Counted from the first letter of the stretch, positions 1-5,456 are shown. The stretch is DNA of 5,900 bases from DATDRQ01 sp035291645 (GCA_035291645.1 DATDRQ010000133.1:1-5900); one strand, 5' to 3'. Notes: generated by a model not told the origin, from the sequence alone. Program-made: numbers and translations.

Positions 1-694
1 CTTCGTCTCACGCGGGGCAATGGATATCCCAGGCCTTGGCATCCGTATCGTCGAGCAACTGGTAGCCGCGGGCCTGGTCCACGACGTCGCCGATCTGTAT
101 ACCTTGACTAGAGAGAATCTGCTCCAGTTGGATGGCTTTGCTGATAAGAAGGCGGATAATAATCTCGCCGCCATCGCTGCTTCGAAAGACCGCAGCCTGG
201 CCCGGGTAATCACCGCAATAGGGATCCGTGGGGTTGGAGAGGTCGGCGCAGTGAACCTGGCGCGCCAGTTCACTAACCTGGCAGCCCTCCAAGGGGCGAC
301 GATAGAAGAGCTCCAGCAAATCGAAGGGATCGGGCCGAACATCGCCCAATCGATCATCGATTGGTTTGAACGTCCCACCAACCAGACTGTGCTGGCGAAA
401 CTGCACGCAGCGGGAATCTGGCCCCAGGCTGACATGCGCGCAGAGCAGCCACAAGTTGACCAGACTCTGCAAGGGCTTACTTTTGTAATTACAGGGACAT
501 TGCCGACCTTATCACGTGAAGAAACCAAACAATTAATCGAAACATACGGCGGCAAAGTGACCGATTCAGTCAGTAAAAAAACCGGTTACCTGGTCCTGGG
601 GGAGGAGCCTGGATCGAAGTATGACAAAGCCCGTTCGTTAGGTGTTCCAATCCTGGATGAGGATGGATTACGCAAGTTAGCTTCAGGCGCGTAA
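1..694 (+). CDS. ligA: NAD-dependent DNA ligase LigA, C-terminal part (5' end outside window)
   Basis: This is the last 230 residues of bacterial DNA ligase, which seals nicks in duplex DNA using NAD+ during replication and repair. The frame is open to the left edge and begins FVSRGAMDIPGLG, matching the conserved LigA stretch after the zinc finger; the ATG at 20 is therefore internal. Tandem helix-hairpin-helix elements follow (for example GIRGVGEVGAVNLA and IEGIGPNIAQSI), which bind DNA through the backbone. A C-terminal BRCT domain spans about 467-690, with the typical FVITGTL strand, YGGKVTDSVSKKTGYLV and a final LDEDGLRKL helix. The adenylation and OB domains lie upstream of the window. 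The gene ends in TAA, 39 bp before the next + strand gene. Nothing looks damaged. Identification rests on family knowledge of motif order and is secure. Confidence 0.96.
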   Translation, partial: FVSRGAMDIPGLGIRIVEQLVAAGLVHDVADLYTLTRENLLQLDGFADKKADNNLAAIAASKDRSLARVITAIGIRGVGEVGAVNLARQFTNLAALQGATIEELQQIEGIGPNIAQSIIDWFERPTNQTVLAKLHAAGIWPQADMRAEQPQVDQTLQGLTFVITGTLPTLSREETKQLIETYGGKVTDSVSKKTGYLVLGEEPGSKYDKARSLGVPILDEDGLRKLASGA

Positions 695-720
695 CCCTCG
701 GTCCATACCATATCATTTCA

Positions 721-726
721 GAGGAG
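721..726 (+). promoter_or_regulatory. Strong Shine-Dalgarno site for the oxoamine synthase gene
   Basis: GAGGAG lies 7 nt before the ATG at 734 and fixes that start. It is the best ribosome binding site in the left block, suggesting efficient initiation even if the gene is co-transcribed with ligA. Confidence 0.8.
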
Positions 727-733
727 AAGACAC

Positions 734-1948
734 ATGGATATCCAACAGGTAGACGATACCGTTACCAAGCGCATCAGAGCTATCATGGATCGGGTTAACT
801 GGACGAAGGAGCACGATCTGTATTTCTACAACCAGCCGGTGACCGAACTGCGCGGGGGCGCCCGGGTGATCGTGCGCGGGCGCGAGATGGGTATGTATGC
901 TTCCTATAGCTACCTGGGTCTGGTGGGTCACCCTCGCATCAACAAAGCCGCTAAGGAAGCCATCGATCGCTATGGTACCGGGACCCACGGCGTCCGCTCG
1001 CTCGCCGGTACTCTAGACCTGCATGAGGAGCTCGAAGAAACCATCGCCTCCTTCAAACAAACCGAGGCTGCGATAACATATAGTTCCGGGTACGCCACCA
1101 ATCTGACCGTAGTCTCCACGCTCGTCGGTCGCGGGGACTACGTGATCTCGGATAAATTGAACCATGCTTCCATCGTCGACGGGTGCATGATGTCTGGGGC
1201 CAAGTTCCTGCGCTTCAAACACAACGATATGGAAGCCCTGGAAGAACGCCTGCAAAGCATCGAACCAGGGGCAGCCAAGCTGGTCATCTCCGACGCCGTT
1301 TTTAGTATGGACGGGGACGTGATCGACTTCCCAAAACTGGTTGAATTGTGCCAGAAATACAGCGCCTGGTTGATGATCGACGAAGCTCATTCGGTGGGCG
1401 TCTTGGGGAAAACCGGGCGCGGGATCGAGGAAGAATTCGATATGGAAGGCGCCATCGATATCAAAATGGGCACCCTCAGCAAAACCATACCCTCGGTCGG
1501 GGGGTATGTTGCCGGAAAGAAAGAGTTGATCACCTACCTGCGGCATGCCAGCCGGGCTTACATCTTTTCGGCTGCTCTGCCTCCTGCGCAGGCCGCTGCG
1601 GCGAACGAATCGTTCAAGGTCATCCTGGATGAACCCTGGCGAATCGATAAATTGCGCGCCAACACCGAGCAGTTCATTACAGGCCTGAAGGCGCGCGGAT
1701 TCGATACGATGCTAACCACTACGGCGATCGTTCCGGTTTTATGCGGGGATGACGATACAGCCTTTGCCATGACGCGCGTCGCACAGCACCAGGATGTTTT
1801 CGTCTTGCCGGTGGTCTCCCCGGCGGTGCCGCAGGGGTTATCCCGGCTGCGCGCCACGGTGACAGCAGCCCACGAGCCGGATGAGATCGAATACGCCATG
1901 AACGTGGTCGAGGTTGCCGGAAAAGAGATCGGCGTTATTCCGTCTTGA
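734..1948 (+). CDS. Alpha-oxoamine synthase family PLP enzyme (serine palmitoyltransferase / glycine C-acetyltransferase-like)
   Basis: This is a complete 404-residue fold-type I PLP enzyme of the family containing BioF, Kbl, ALAS and bacterial serine palmitoyltransferase (SPT). Members join an amino acid to an acyl-CoA with loss of CO2, or without loss in glycine chemistry. Visible landmarks are the N-terminal YSYLGLVGHP, the glycine-rich YGTGTHGVR, LNHASIVDG with His144 placed to stack on PLP, IDEAHSVG with Asp216 (pyridinium N) and His219, and GTLSKTIPSVGGYVAG with Lys250 as the Schiff-base lysine. All catalytic residues are present. The SKTIPSVGGYVAG and SRAYIFSAALPPA stretches look to me closer to SPT-like members than to Kbl, whose equivalent is GTLGKALGGASGG. 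The substrate cannot be read from sequence: SPT, Kbl or a secondary-metabolite AOS are all possible. No tdh or biotin gene is adjacent. The ATG is set by GAGGAG 7 nt upstream. Confidence 0.9.
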   Translation: MDIQQVDDTVTKRIRAIMDRVNWTKEHDLYFYNQPVTELRGGARVIVRGREMGMYASYSYLGLVGHPRINKAAKEAIDRYGTGTHGVRSLAGTLDLHEELEETIASFKQTEAAITYSSGYATNLTVVSTLVGRGDYVISDKLNHASIVDGCMMSGAKFLRFKHNDMEALEERLQSIEPGAAKLVISDAVFSMDGDVIDFPKLVELCQKYSAWLMIDEAHSVGVLGKTGRGIEEEFDMEGAIDIKMGTLSKTIPSVGGYVAGKKELITYLRHASRAYIFSAALPPAQAAAANESFKVILDEPWRIDKLRANTEQFITGLKARGFDTMLTTTAIVPVLCGDDDTAFAMTRVAQHQDVFVLPVVSPAVPQGLSRLRATVTAAHEPDEIEYAMNVVEVAGKEIGVIPS

Positions 1949-2006
1949 AGCCCTCGAGCGGATGCCGGCTCCCTAATAAACTCAGTGCTTATCCAAGCCA
2001 TCGCGA

Positions 2007-3200
2007 GTGTCAGCAACCCTGCACTTAAAACCGGGAAGAGAGAGATCGCTGCTCCGCCGGCATCCCTGGATCTTCTCAGGAGCCGTTGCGGAGGTCAGGC
2101 CTCCTGAAATTGGTACCGGGGAAACCGTTCGAGTGCTGGATTCGAGCGGGAATTTCCAGGCTTCGGCTGCGTATAGTCCTCGCTCGAATATCCGGGCCCG
2201 GATCTGGACCTGGGACCCTGAAACAACTATCGATGCGGACTTCTTCCGGCAGCGACTTTCTCGAGCGATCGACCTGCGCCTGGGACTGAATATTCCCACC
2301 TCTACGGATGCCTATCGATTGGTGCACGGTGAATCGGATGGGCTACCCGGTCTGATCGTCGACCGCTATGGCGATCTTCTCGTCGTCCAATATCTAAGCG
2401 CCGGGGCGGAGCTGTGGCGTGAAATGATTGCCGATCTTTTGATCGAACTCACTGGTTGTCAATCGGTTTACGAGCGCTCGGATGCAGACGTGCGCACCCT
2501 GGAAGGACTGGAGGCGCGGGCGGGCGCGTTGCGCGGCGGAGAACCTCCAGGGTTGGTAAGAATCGAGGAGCATGACCTTGCTTACTGGGTTGACGTCCTT
2601 CACGGGCACAAAACGGGGTTCTATCTCGATCAGCGCGCTAACCGTCTCCACCTGCGCCGGCTGGCGGGTGGCAGGGATGTGCTGGATTGCTTCGCCTACA
2701 CGGGTGGTCTCAGCCTCAACGCCCTTGCCGGAGGCGCGAAAAGCGTGATCTCGGTGGATTCGTCCGCCGAAGCCTTGGCGCTGGGCGAACAGAACCTGGC
2801 TCTAAACGGCCTTCCAAACGAAAAAGTAGAATTCGTCGAGGGGGATGTCTTCAGACTTTTACGCCTGTACCGCGATCAAGGCCGTTCTTTCGACCTGATC
2901 ATCCTGGATCCGCCAAAGTTTGCCCCGACTCCAGCACATGCAGAGCGGGCTGCCCGCGGGTACAAGGACATCAACCTGCTCGCCTTCAAGCTGCTCCGTC
3001 CAGGCGGCTACTTGCTTACTTTCTCCTGTTCCGGTGGAATTAGCGAGGAATTGTTCCAGAAAATCGTCGCTGGCGCAGCTCTTGACGCTGGAGTACAGGC
3101 GAAGATCGTCGAGCGCCTGCACCAGGGAGCCGATCACCCGGTGGCGCTGAACTTCCCCGAAGGGGCTTACCTCAAAGGCTTCATTCTACATGTAGATTAG
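2007..3200 (+). CDS. rlmI: RlmI-like 23S rRNA (cytosine-5) methyltransferase
   Basis: A 397-residue class I SAM-dependent methyltransferase, essentially the length of E. coli RlmI (396), which makes m5C1962 in 23S rRNA. The order is: an N-terminal PUA-type RNA-binding domain (KPGRERSLLRRHPWIFSGAV); a central EEHDLAYWVDV strand; GHKTGFYLDQR (residues 200-210); SAM-binding motif DCFAYTGGLS (from 227); acidic end of strand 2, SVDSS; motif IV DPPKF (301-305); RGYKDIN; FSCSGG (339-344) with the candidate catalytic Cys341; and a C-terminal ADHPV...PEGAYLKGF. These match RlmI closely. The start is GTG at 2007: an in-frame TAA at 1977 rules out a long extension, and no other usual start codon lies between. 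No clear Shine-Dalgarno precedes it, so it may be weakly initiated. It lies 58 bp after the oxoamine synthase gene. Methylation at position 1962 is inferred by family. Confidence 0.93.
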   Translation: MSATLHLKPGRERSLLRRHPWIFSGAVAEVRPPEIGTGETVRVLDSSGNFQASAAYSPRSNIRARIWTWDPETTIDADFFRQRLSRAIDLRLGLNIPTSTDAYRLVHGESDGLPGLIVDRYGDLLVVQYLSAGAELWREMIADLLIELTGCQSVYERSDADVRTLEGLEARAGALRGGEPPGLVRIEEHDLAYWVDVLHGHKTGFYLDQRANRLHLRRLAGGRDVLDCFAYTGGLSLNALAGGAKSVISVDSSAEALALGEQNLALNGLPNEKVEFVEGDVFRLLRLYRDQGRSFDLIILDPPKFAPTPAHAERAARGYKDINLLAFKLLRPGGYLLTFSCSGGISEELFQKIVAGAALDAGVQAKIVERLHQGADHPVALNFPEGAYLKGFILHVD

Positions 3201-3208
3201 CCTCAAAA

Positions 3209-3242
3209 GAAAATTCCAGTACGAGAATGCACTGGAATTTTC
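3209..3242 (-). terminator. Intrinsic terminator of ssrA, between convergent rlmI and ssrA
   Basis: A perfect 12-bp inverted repeat (arms 3209-3220 and 3231-3242, 10-nt loop) sits 8 nt past the tmRNA 3' end. Read on the - strand, the stem is followed by a T-rich run (TTTTC, then TTTTG), as expected for Rho-independent termination. Read on the + strand, the T's are inside the stem and are followed by CCCAC, so it would be a weaker stop for rlmI, though it may work both ways. Confidence 0.75.
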
Positions 3243-3250
3243 CCACGACA

Positions 3251-3648
3251 GGTGGAGATGGCGGGAATCGAACCCGCGTCCGAAAGATTCGACCCTCGGA
3301 TATCTACGAGCGTAGTCGCTTATTAAGTTTCGCCGGATACCCCTTAAACGACAAAACGGGTGATCCTGCTAGCCGCTGGAGCCCGAAAGCCCCTCTTTCG
3401 CACGCTTAGCGGCGTCCTGTGCGGCACTCCGGCTTTGTTTCGCCCGGTTCCACCTCCGGCCGGAAAGCGGGGTGGGCGGACGTAGCCCACTCAGTGGGCT
3501 ATGCTCGTCCTCTCACCGATTAGGCGGCGAGGGGCAGAGCGTTGAGTGTAGTGCGGTTGGCACTTGTGTTTTGCGCTGATTTACCGAGCTCGGCGCCTCT
3601 CGGCTCGCAATCCGGGACCAGCCTCCTCCGTCGAAGCCTGTCATCCCC
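3251..3648 (-). ncRNA. ssrA: Transfer-messenger RNA (tmRNA), one-piece
   Basis: tmRNA frees stalled ribosomes with SmpB and tags the unfinished protein for proteolysis. On the - strand the RNA starts GGGGATGACAGGCTTCGACGG at 3648 and ends TTTCGGACGCGGGTTCGATT then CCCGCCATCTCCACC at 3251. The 5' GGGGATG pairs fully with CATCTCC (3254-3260) as a 7-bp acceptor stem. It includes a G-U at the third pair, the alanine identity element read by alanyl-tRNA synthetase. The T arm is GCGGG-TTCGATT-CCCGC (3261-3277). A GAAAC-rich pseudoknot region, and an 8-bp hairpin TAGCCCAC/GTGGGCTA at 3483-3501 just after the tag, fit the pseudoknots of the family. The length, about 398 nt, is normal. Only ACC is encoded at the 3' end, followed by T, so the final A of CCA must be added by nucleotidyltransferase. 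One continuous transcript links both ends, so this is not the permuted two-piece type. Confidence 0.96.
3520..3561 (-). other. tmRNA tag-peptide reading frame (ANRTTLNALPLAA, stop TAA)
   Basis: Inside ssrA the resume codon is GCC at 3561-3559, and the frame runs 13 codons to TAA at 3522-3520. The encoded peptide is ANRTTLNALPLAA, following the tRNA-charged alanine. The N-terminal AN and C-terminal LAA match tmRNA tags in general (E. coli ANDENYALAA). The base at -4 from the resume codon is A, as in E. coli, where it helps set the frame. Unusually, the tag has no acidic residue and only one charged residue, Arg. Recognition by ClpXP through the LAA end is expected. Confidence 0.92.
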
Positions 3649-3660
3649 GATCTCGCCTGT

Positions 3661-3689
3661 ATTATACCCGAAATCCCCCATAAGGTTCG
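3661..3689 (-). promoter_or_regulatory. Promoter of ssrA
   Basis: On the - strand a perfect TATAAT (3666-3661) precedes the mature tmRNA 5' end by 12 nt, placing transcription start near 3654 and leaving a short leader for RNase P to remove. A weak -35 (CGAACC, 3689-3684, 17-bp spacer) is the best match. It is read from sequence only. Confidence 0.65.
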
Positions 3690-3698
3690 TGTTATACT
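3690..3698 (+). promoter_or_regulatory. Extended -10 promoter for the sigma factor operon
   Basis: TGTTATACT (TG, one base, then TATACT at 3693-3698) is a good extended -10 element on the + strand. No -35 is evident at the matching distance (about 3670-3675), which an extended -10 can offset. The start near 3705 would leave a leader of about 8 nt before the GGAG at 3713. The element lies just outside the ssrA -35 region, so the two divergent promoters interleave. The TATA core can also be read on the other strand as TATAAC. Confidence 0.5.
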
Positions 3699-3722
3699 TC
3701 CAGCAACTTTTTGGAGACACCG

Positions 3723-3761
3723 GTGTTTCCAGTATCAACTGGTGCACCTTGCCATCAGTGA
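3723..3761 (+). CDS. Possible 12-codon leader peptide upstream of the sigma gene
   Basis: A GTG at 3723, 6 nt after the GGAG at 3713-3716 (within TTTTTGGAGAC), opens a frame reading MFPVSTGAPCHQ. It ends in TGA at 3759-3761, whose last A is the first base of the sigma ATG. The sigma start itself has no Shine-Dalgarno, so translation of the leader followed by re-initiation at TGATG would explain the layout. There is no homology evidence for so short a peptide, and the arrangement could be chance. The alternative is sigma translation starting at in-frame TTG 3749 or GTG 3758. Confidence 0.35.
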   Translation: MFPVSTGAPCHQ

Positions 3762-4354
3762 TGAAGGAAATTCTCAACCTCAGCGACGAAAAGGCGCTTG
3801 CCTTGGCTGCGCATGGTGACCAGGAAGCCTTCGGAGCGCTCTATGAGCGCTACGTGGGCCGGATTTACAACTATATTTACTATCGTACCGGCAACCAGCA
3901 CGACGCGGAGGATCTAACAGCCCGTGTGTTCTTCCGGGCTATGCGGCATATCGAGAATTACACCGACCGCGGTTTGCCTTTCTCAGCCTGGCTGTATCGG
4001 ATAGCCCACAATCTCGTTGCCAACTGGCATCGAGATAACAGCCGGAGGAAAGAAGTGCCCCTGGAGGACATGGTCTGGATTCACTTCGACAGTGAGCATC
4101 CAGAAACGACTTTGCTTCAGAACGAGGAACGGGAAGGACTGCTTCTGGTCATCCGGAATTTACCGGCTGATCGCCAGCAGCTGCTCATCTTGAAATTTGT
4201 CGAGCACCTTTCGAACGCTGAAATTGGGCTGGTGATGGGACGTACAGAAGGAGCTGTCAAGAGCCTCTATCACCGCACCCTGCTTTCGCTGCGGGACGGG
4301 TACCTGAGGGTAAAACAAAACGGTTCGCCAGTTAACGGTGAGTTGGTTAATTAG
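3761..4354 (+). CDS. ECF-type RNA polymerase sigma factor
   Basis: A 197-residue sigma-70 family protein of the small ECF class, directing RNA polymerase to a specific promoter set. Region 2 covers about residues 22-97: EAFGALYERYVGRIYNYIYYR, then DAEDLTARVFFRAM (core binding), and PFSAWLYRIAHNLVANWHRDNSRRK (-10 recognition and melting). A linker, roughly 98-125, leads to region 4 (about 127-182): NLPADRQQLLILKFVEHLSNAEIGLVMGRTEGAVKSLYHRTLLSLR, the helix-turn-helix for the -35. Neither a region 1.1 nor a region 3 is present. The open frame extends back to 3542, but that stretch lies inside ssrA and is not sigma-like. ATG 3761 is preferred because conserved sequence begins here; GTG 3758 and TTG 3749 are alternatives. 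The stop is 18 bp before a small membrane protein gene, which probably shares the transcript. Target genes are unknown. Confidence 0.9.
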   Translation: MKEILNLSDEKALALAAHGDQEAFGALYERYVGRIYNYIYYRTGNQHDAEDLTARVFFRAMRHIENYTDRGLPFSAWLYRIAHNLVANWHRDNSRRKEVPLEDMVWIHFDSEHPETTLLQNEEREGLLLVIRNLPADRQQLLILKFVEHLSNAEIGLVMGRTEGAVKSLYHRTLLSLRDGYLRVKQNGSPVNGELVN

Positions 4355-4372
4355 GAATCACAAGGAAGTGGG

Positions 4373-4708
4373 ATGGATATGATGCGTAACCTGGATAGAA
4401 GTAAATTTGAGTTGAAGGATCTGGAGCAGGTGCTGTATGTTTCCATGCAGCCGGTTAAACCACGGCAAGAATTTATCCGGCAGCTCCGCAGCCGCCTCTC
4501 GGAACCGGTTAACGTAAGTCTCCCCCGCCAGAGGATCGAAAAAAGCCACTACTTATTATTTGGTCTTGCGACCCTTCTAAGCGGGATTTTGATCCTTTTT
4601 ACCACCAGCCGGATGATCCTGGTTTTCTTGGGGGCGATTGGTCTTGCCCGCTATCTTAAGAACCAGACGGAACAGAAGCAGCTCAGCACACAGCGGGTGA
4701 TTGGTTAG
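4373..4708 (+). CDS. Small membrane protein downstream of the ECF sigma factor, candidate regulator
   Basis: I do not recognise a named family for this 111-residue protein. Its N-terminal half (1-57) is charged and probably helical and cytoplasmic, with SMQPVKPRQEFIRQLRSRL at about 24-42, resembling short segments that precede a membrane anchor in sigma-linked proteins. A hydrophobic hairpin follows: about 60-76 (YLLFGLATLLSGILILF) and 81-95 (MILVFLGAIGLARYL), with a very short turn around TTSR. The tail (96-111) is polar. AAGGAAG at 4362-4368 supports the ATG at 4373; ATGs at 4379 and 4382 are also possible. It sits 18 bp after the sigma stop, so co-transcription is likely. ECF sigma genes are often followed by their membrane anti-sigma, so an anti-sigma or sensor role is plausible. 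No zinc-binding HxxxCxxC motif is present, so it is not a ZAS-type anti-sigma. Confidence 0.75.
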   Translation: MDMMRNLDRSKFELKDLEQVLYVSMQPVKPRQEFIRQLRSRLSEPVNVSLPRQRIEKSHYLLFGLATLLSGILILFTTSRMILVFLGAIGLARYLKNQTEQKQLSTQRVIG

Positions 4709-4729
4709 TTGCTACCACTCGGGGGAGTT

Positions 4730-5071
4730 CTAGTTCTCTTCCAGATTTTCGCCTAACAAATCCACTGCCAGCTGGTTTACTTCTTCGATCAGGTCAGCCT
4801 CAACCGGGAGGATGAAATCCGGGGTGGTACGCAGAACGAAATGACCTGCGATTGCGCGCGTCTGTGGGGAAAGGTACGGCAGGGCAACCAGCGATTGCAG
4901 GCGGGCGTAAGCGCTAAGACCAGGATCGGGCAGCGCCTGCCGGTGGAAATATTCCCCGACCACATGTCCAGCCGCGCGCCGGGCGCAGACGCGCGCCCGG
5001 CCTTCGTTGCCCGAGAGGCGCGCCGTCTGTGCCCCCTCCAATTCCTGTCTGGCTTCGTTTTTCCAATCCAT
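4730..5071 (-). CDS. Conserved hypothetical helical protein (GNEGRARVCARRAAG type)
   Basis: A soluble protein of 113 residues, function unknown. It looks all-helical: an N-terminal helix (DWKNEARQELEGAQTARLSG), a strongly patterned second helix (NEGRARVCARRAAGHVVGEYFHRQ), and a C-terminal half with LSPQTRAIAGHFVLR and LPVEADLIEEVNQLAVDLLGENL. The opening 'A..EL..A..A...GN...A...ARRAA' spacing recalls HEPN-like helical bundles, but no diagnostic catalytic motif is clear. I have an impression of similar proteins in Chloroflexota genomes, unverified. The start is set by AGGAG (5082-5078), which directly abuts ATG 5077 but lies 6 nt before ATG 5071; the latter gives MDWKNEAR and is chosen. The gene is convergent with the sigma operon (21-bp gap, no clear terminator seen) and divergent from the membrane protein/hydrolase pair. 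Confidence 0.8.
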   Translation of the reverse strand: MDWKNEARQELEGAQTARLSGNEGRARVCARRAAGHVVGEYFHRQALPDPGLSAYARLQSLVALPYLSPQTRAIAGHFVLRTTPDFILPVEADLIEEVNQLAVDLLGENLEEN

Positions 5072-5140
5072 CACCATCTCCTGGCTTTCGTGTTCGATCT
5101 CCGGGTTTTGCCGGATTGCCTGGATGGGCGGCTCAGGTAG

Positions 5141-5149
5141 AGTATATCA
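5141..5149 (-). promoter_or_regulatory. Putative extended -10 promoter for the conserved hypothetical gene
   Basis: On the - strand, TGATATACT (5149-5141) gives an extended -10 (TG, one base, TATACT) about 70 nt before the start codon. No convincing -35 is seen. It is the only promoter-like element upstream of this gene in the divergent gap. Confidence 0.45.
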
Positions 5150-5160
5150 CCTGGAATTCT

Positions 5161-5183
5161 CGCCGGATTCCGCTTGACCGGCG
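5161..5183 (+). repeat. 6-bp inverted repeat overlapping the -35 of the membrane protein/hydrolase promoter
   Basis: CGCCGG (5161-5166) and CCGGCG (5178-5183) are perfect inverted arms, 11 nt apart. The right arm overlaps the TTGACC -35 hexamer. The position suits a repressor or activator site between two divergent genes, but a 6-bp GC-rich repeat may be chance. Confidence 0.3.
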
Positions 5184-5203
5184 GTTGAGGTTGCAGTTAG
5201 AAT
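5174..5203 (+). promoter_or_regulatory. Sigma-70-type promoter for the two-TM protein/hydrolase operon
   Basis: TTGACC (5174-5179) and TAGAAT (5198-5203) each match five of six consensus bases, with an 18-bp spacer. Transcription would start near 5210, about 22 nt before the ATG at 5232. This is the best two-hexamer promoter in the window. Confidence 0.65.
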
Positions 5204-5231
5204 AAAACCGATTTACTTAGATGAGCGACTG

Positions 5232-5456
5232 ATGCGTGATCTCCGCAAGTATGCCCGCCAGACGAACGCCCGCCTGATAACAGGTGGCCTGTTGCTCCTA
5301 TTTGGGGTTGGGGTTGGATTGATTTATGTCCTCTACGGAGCCCGGGCGGCAGGGATGGGTTTCGCCTGTCTGGTGCTTGGACTCACCCCGCTAATCCTGA
5401 TCTGGTTGGTTTTAGCGATCGTCGCATGGATCACAAAACAGGCGGATCGACAATGA
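5232..5456 (+). CDS. Small two-transmembrane protein of unknown function
   Basis: A 74-residue protein, not recognised as a known family. A basic N-terminus (MRDLRKYARQTNAR) is followed by two hydrophobic segments, about 15-35 (LITGGLLLLFGVGVGLIYVLY) and 43-67 (GFACLVLGLTPLILIWLVLAIVAWI). They are joined by a short GARAAGM loop, and the protein ends in a polar ITKQADRQ. By the positive-inside rule both ends should be cytoplasmic. Only a weak Shine-Dalgarno (GAG) is visible before the ATG. The stop TGA overlaps the ATG of the hydrolase gene (ATGA, 4 bp), so the two are almost certainly co-transcribed and translationally coupled. That coupling supports it being a real gene despite its size. The role is unknown; membrane anchoring or transport linked to the hydrolase is speculation. 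Confidence 0.75.
   Translation: MRDLRKYARQTNARLITGGLLLLFGVGVGLIYVLYGARAAGMGFACLVLGLTPLILIWLVLAIVAWITKQADRQ

Noticed and set aside
8..472. A 154-residue - strand frame opposite ligA
   Set aside because: The + strand encodes conserved LigA helix-hairpin-helix and BRCT sequence; the opposite frame has no family resemblance.
1013..1546. Long - strand open frames opposite the oxoamine synthase (also 1558-2016)
   Set aside because: They are shadows of a confirmed gene with all catalytic motifs on the + strand; they contain no recognisable domain and have no plausible start signal.
1949..2006. Possible hairpin (GAGC...GCTC) between the oxoamine synthase and rlmI
   Set aside because: Only about four base pairs form before mismatches, and no T run follows, so it is not a supportable terminator.
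3227..3409. A 60-residue + strand frame beginning MHWNFPTTGGDGGNRTRV
   Set aside because: It is antisense to the tmRNA 3' end. GGDGGNRTRV-type peptides arise from translating the complement of tRNA-like acceptor and T arms and are a common false annotation.
3542..3760. N-terminal extension of the sigma factor frame (73 residues)
   Set aside because: It runs through the 5' half of ssrA and both promoters, is unlike any sigma region, and would start upstream of the predicted transcript.
3520..3777. An 85-residue - strand frame
   Set aside because: Only its last 13 codons are biological (the tmRNA tag); the rest crosses the ssrA promoter and 5' domain.
4709..4729. Possible terminator between the convergent membrane protein and hypothetical genes
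   Set aside because: Only a short direct AGTTCT repeat is visible nearby; I could find no stable hairpin followed by a T run on either strand.
4841..5140. A 99-residue + strand frame opposite the conserved hypothetical gene
   Set aside because: The - strand frame has a good Shine-Dalgarno, helical periodicity and conserved-looking motifs, while this one is compositionally odd and lacks a ribosome binding site.
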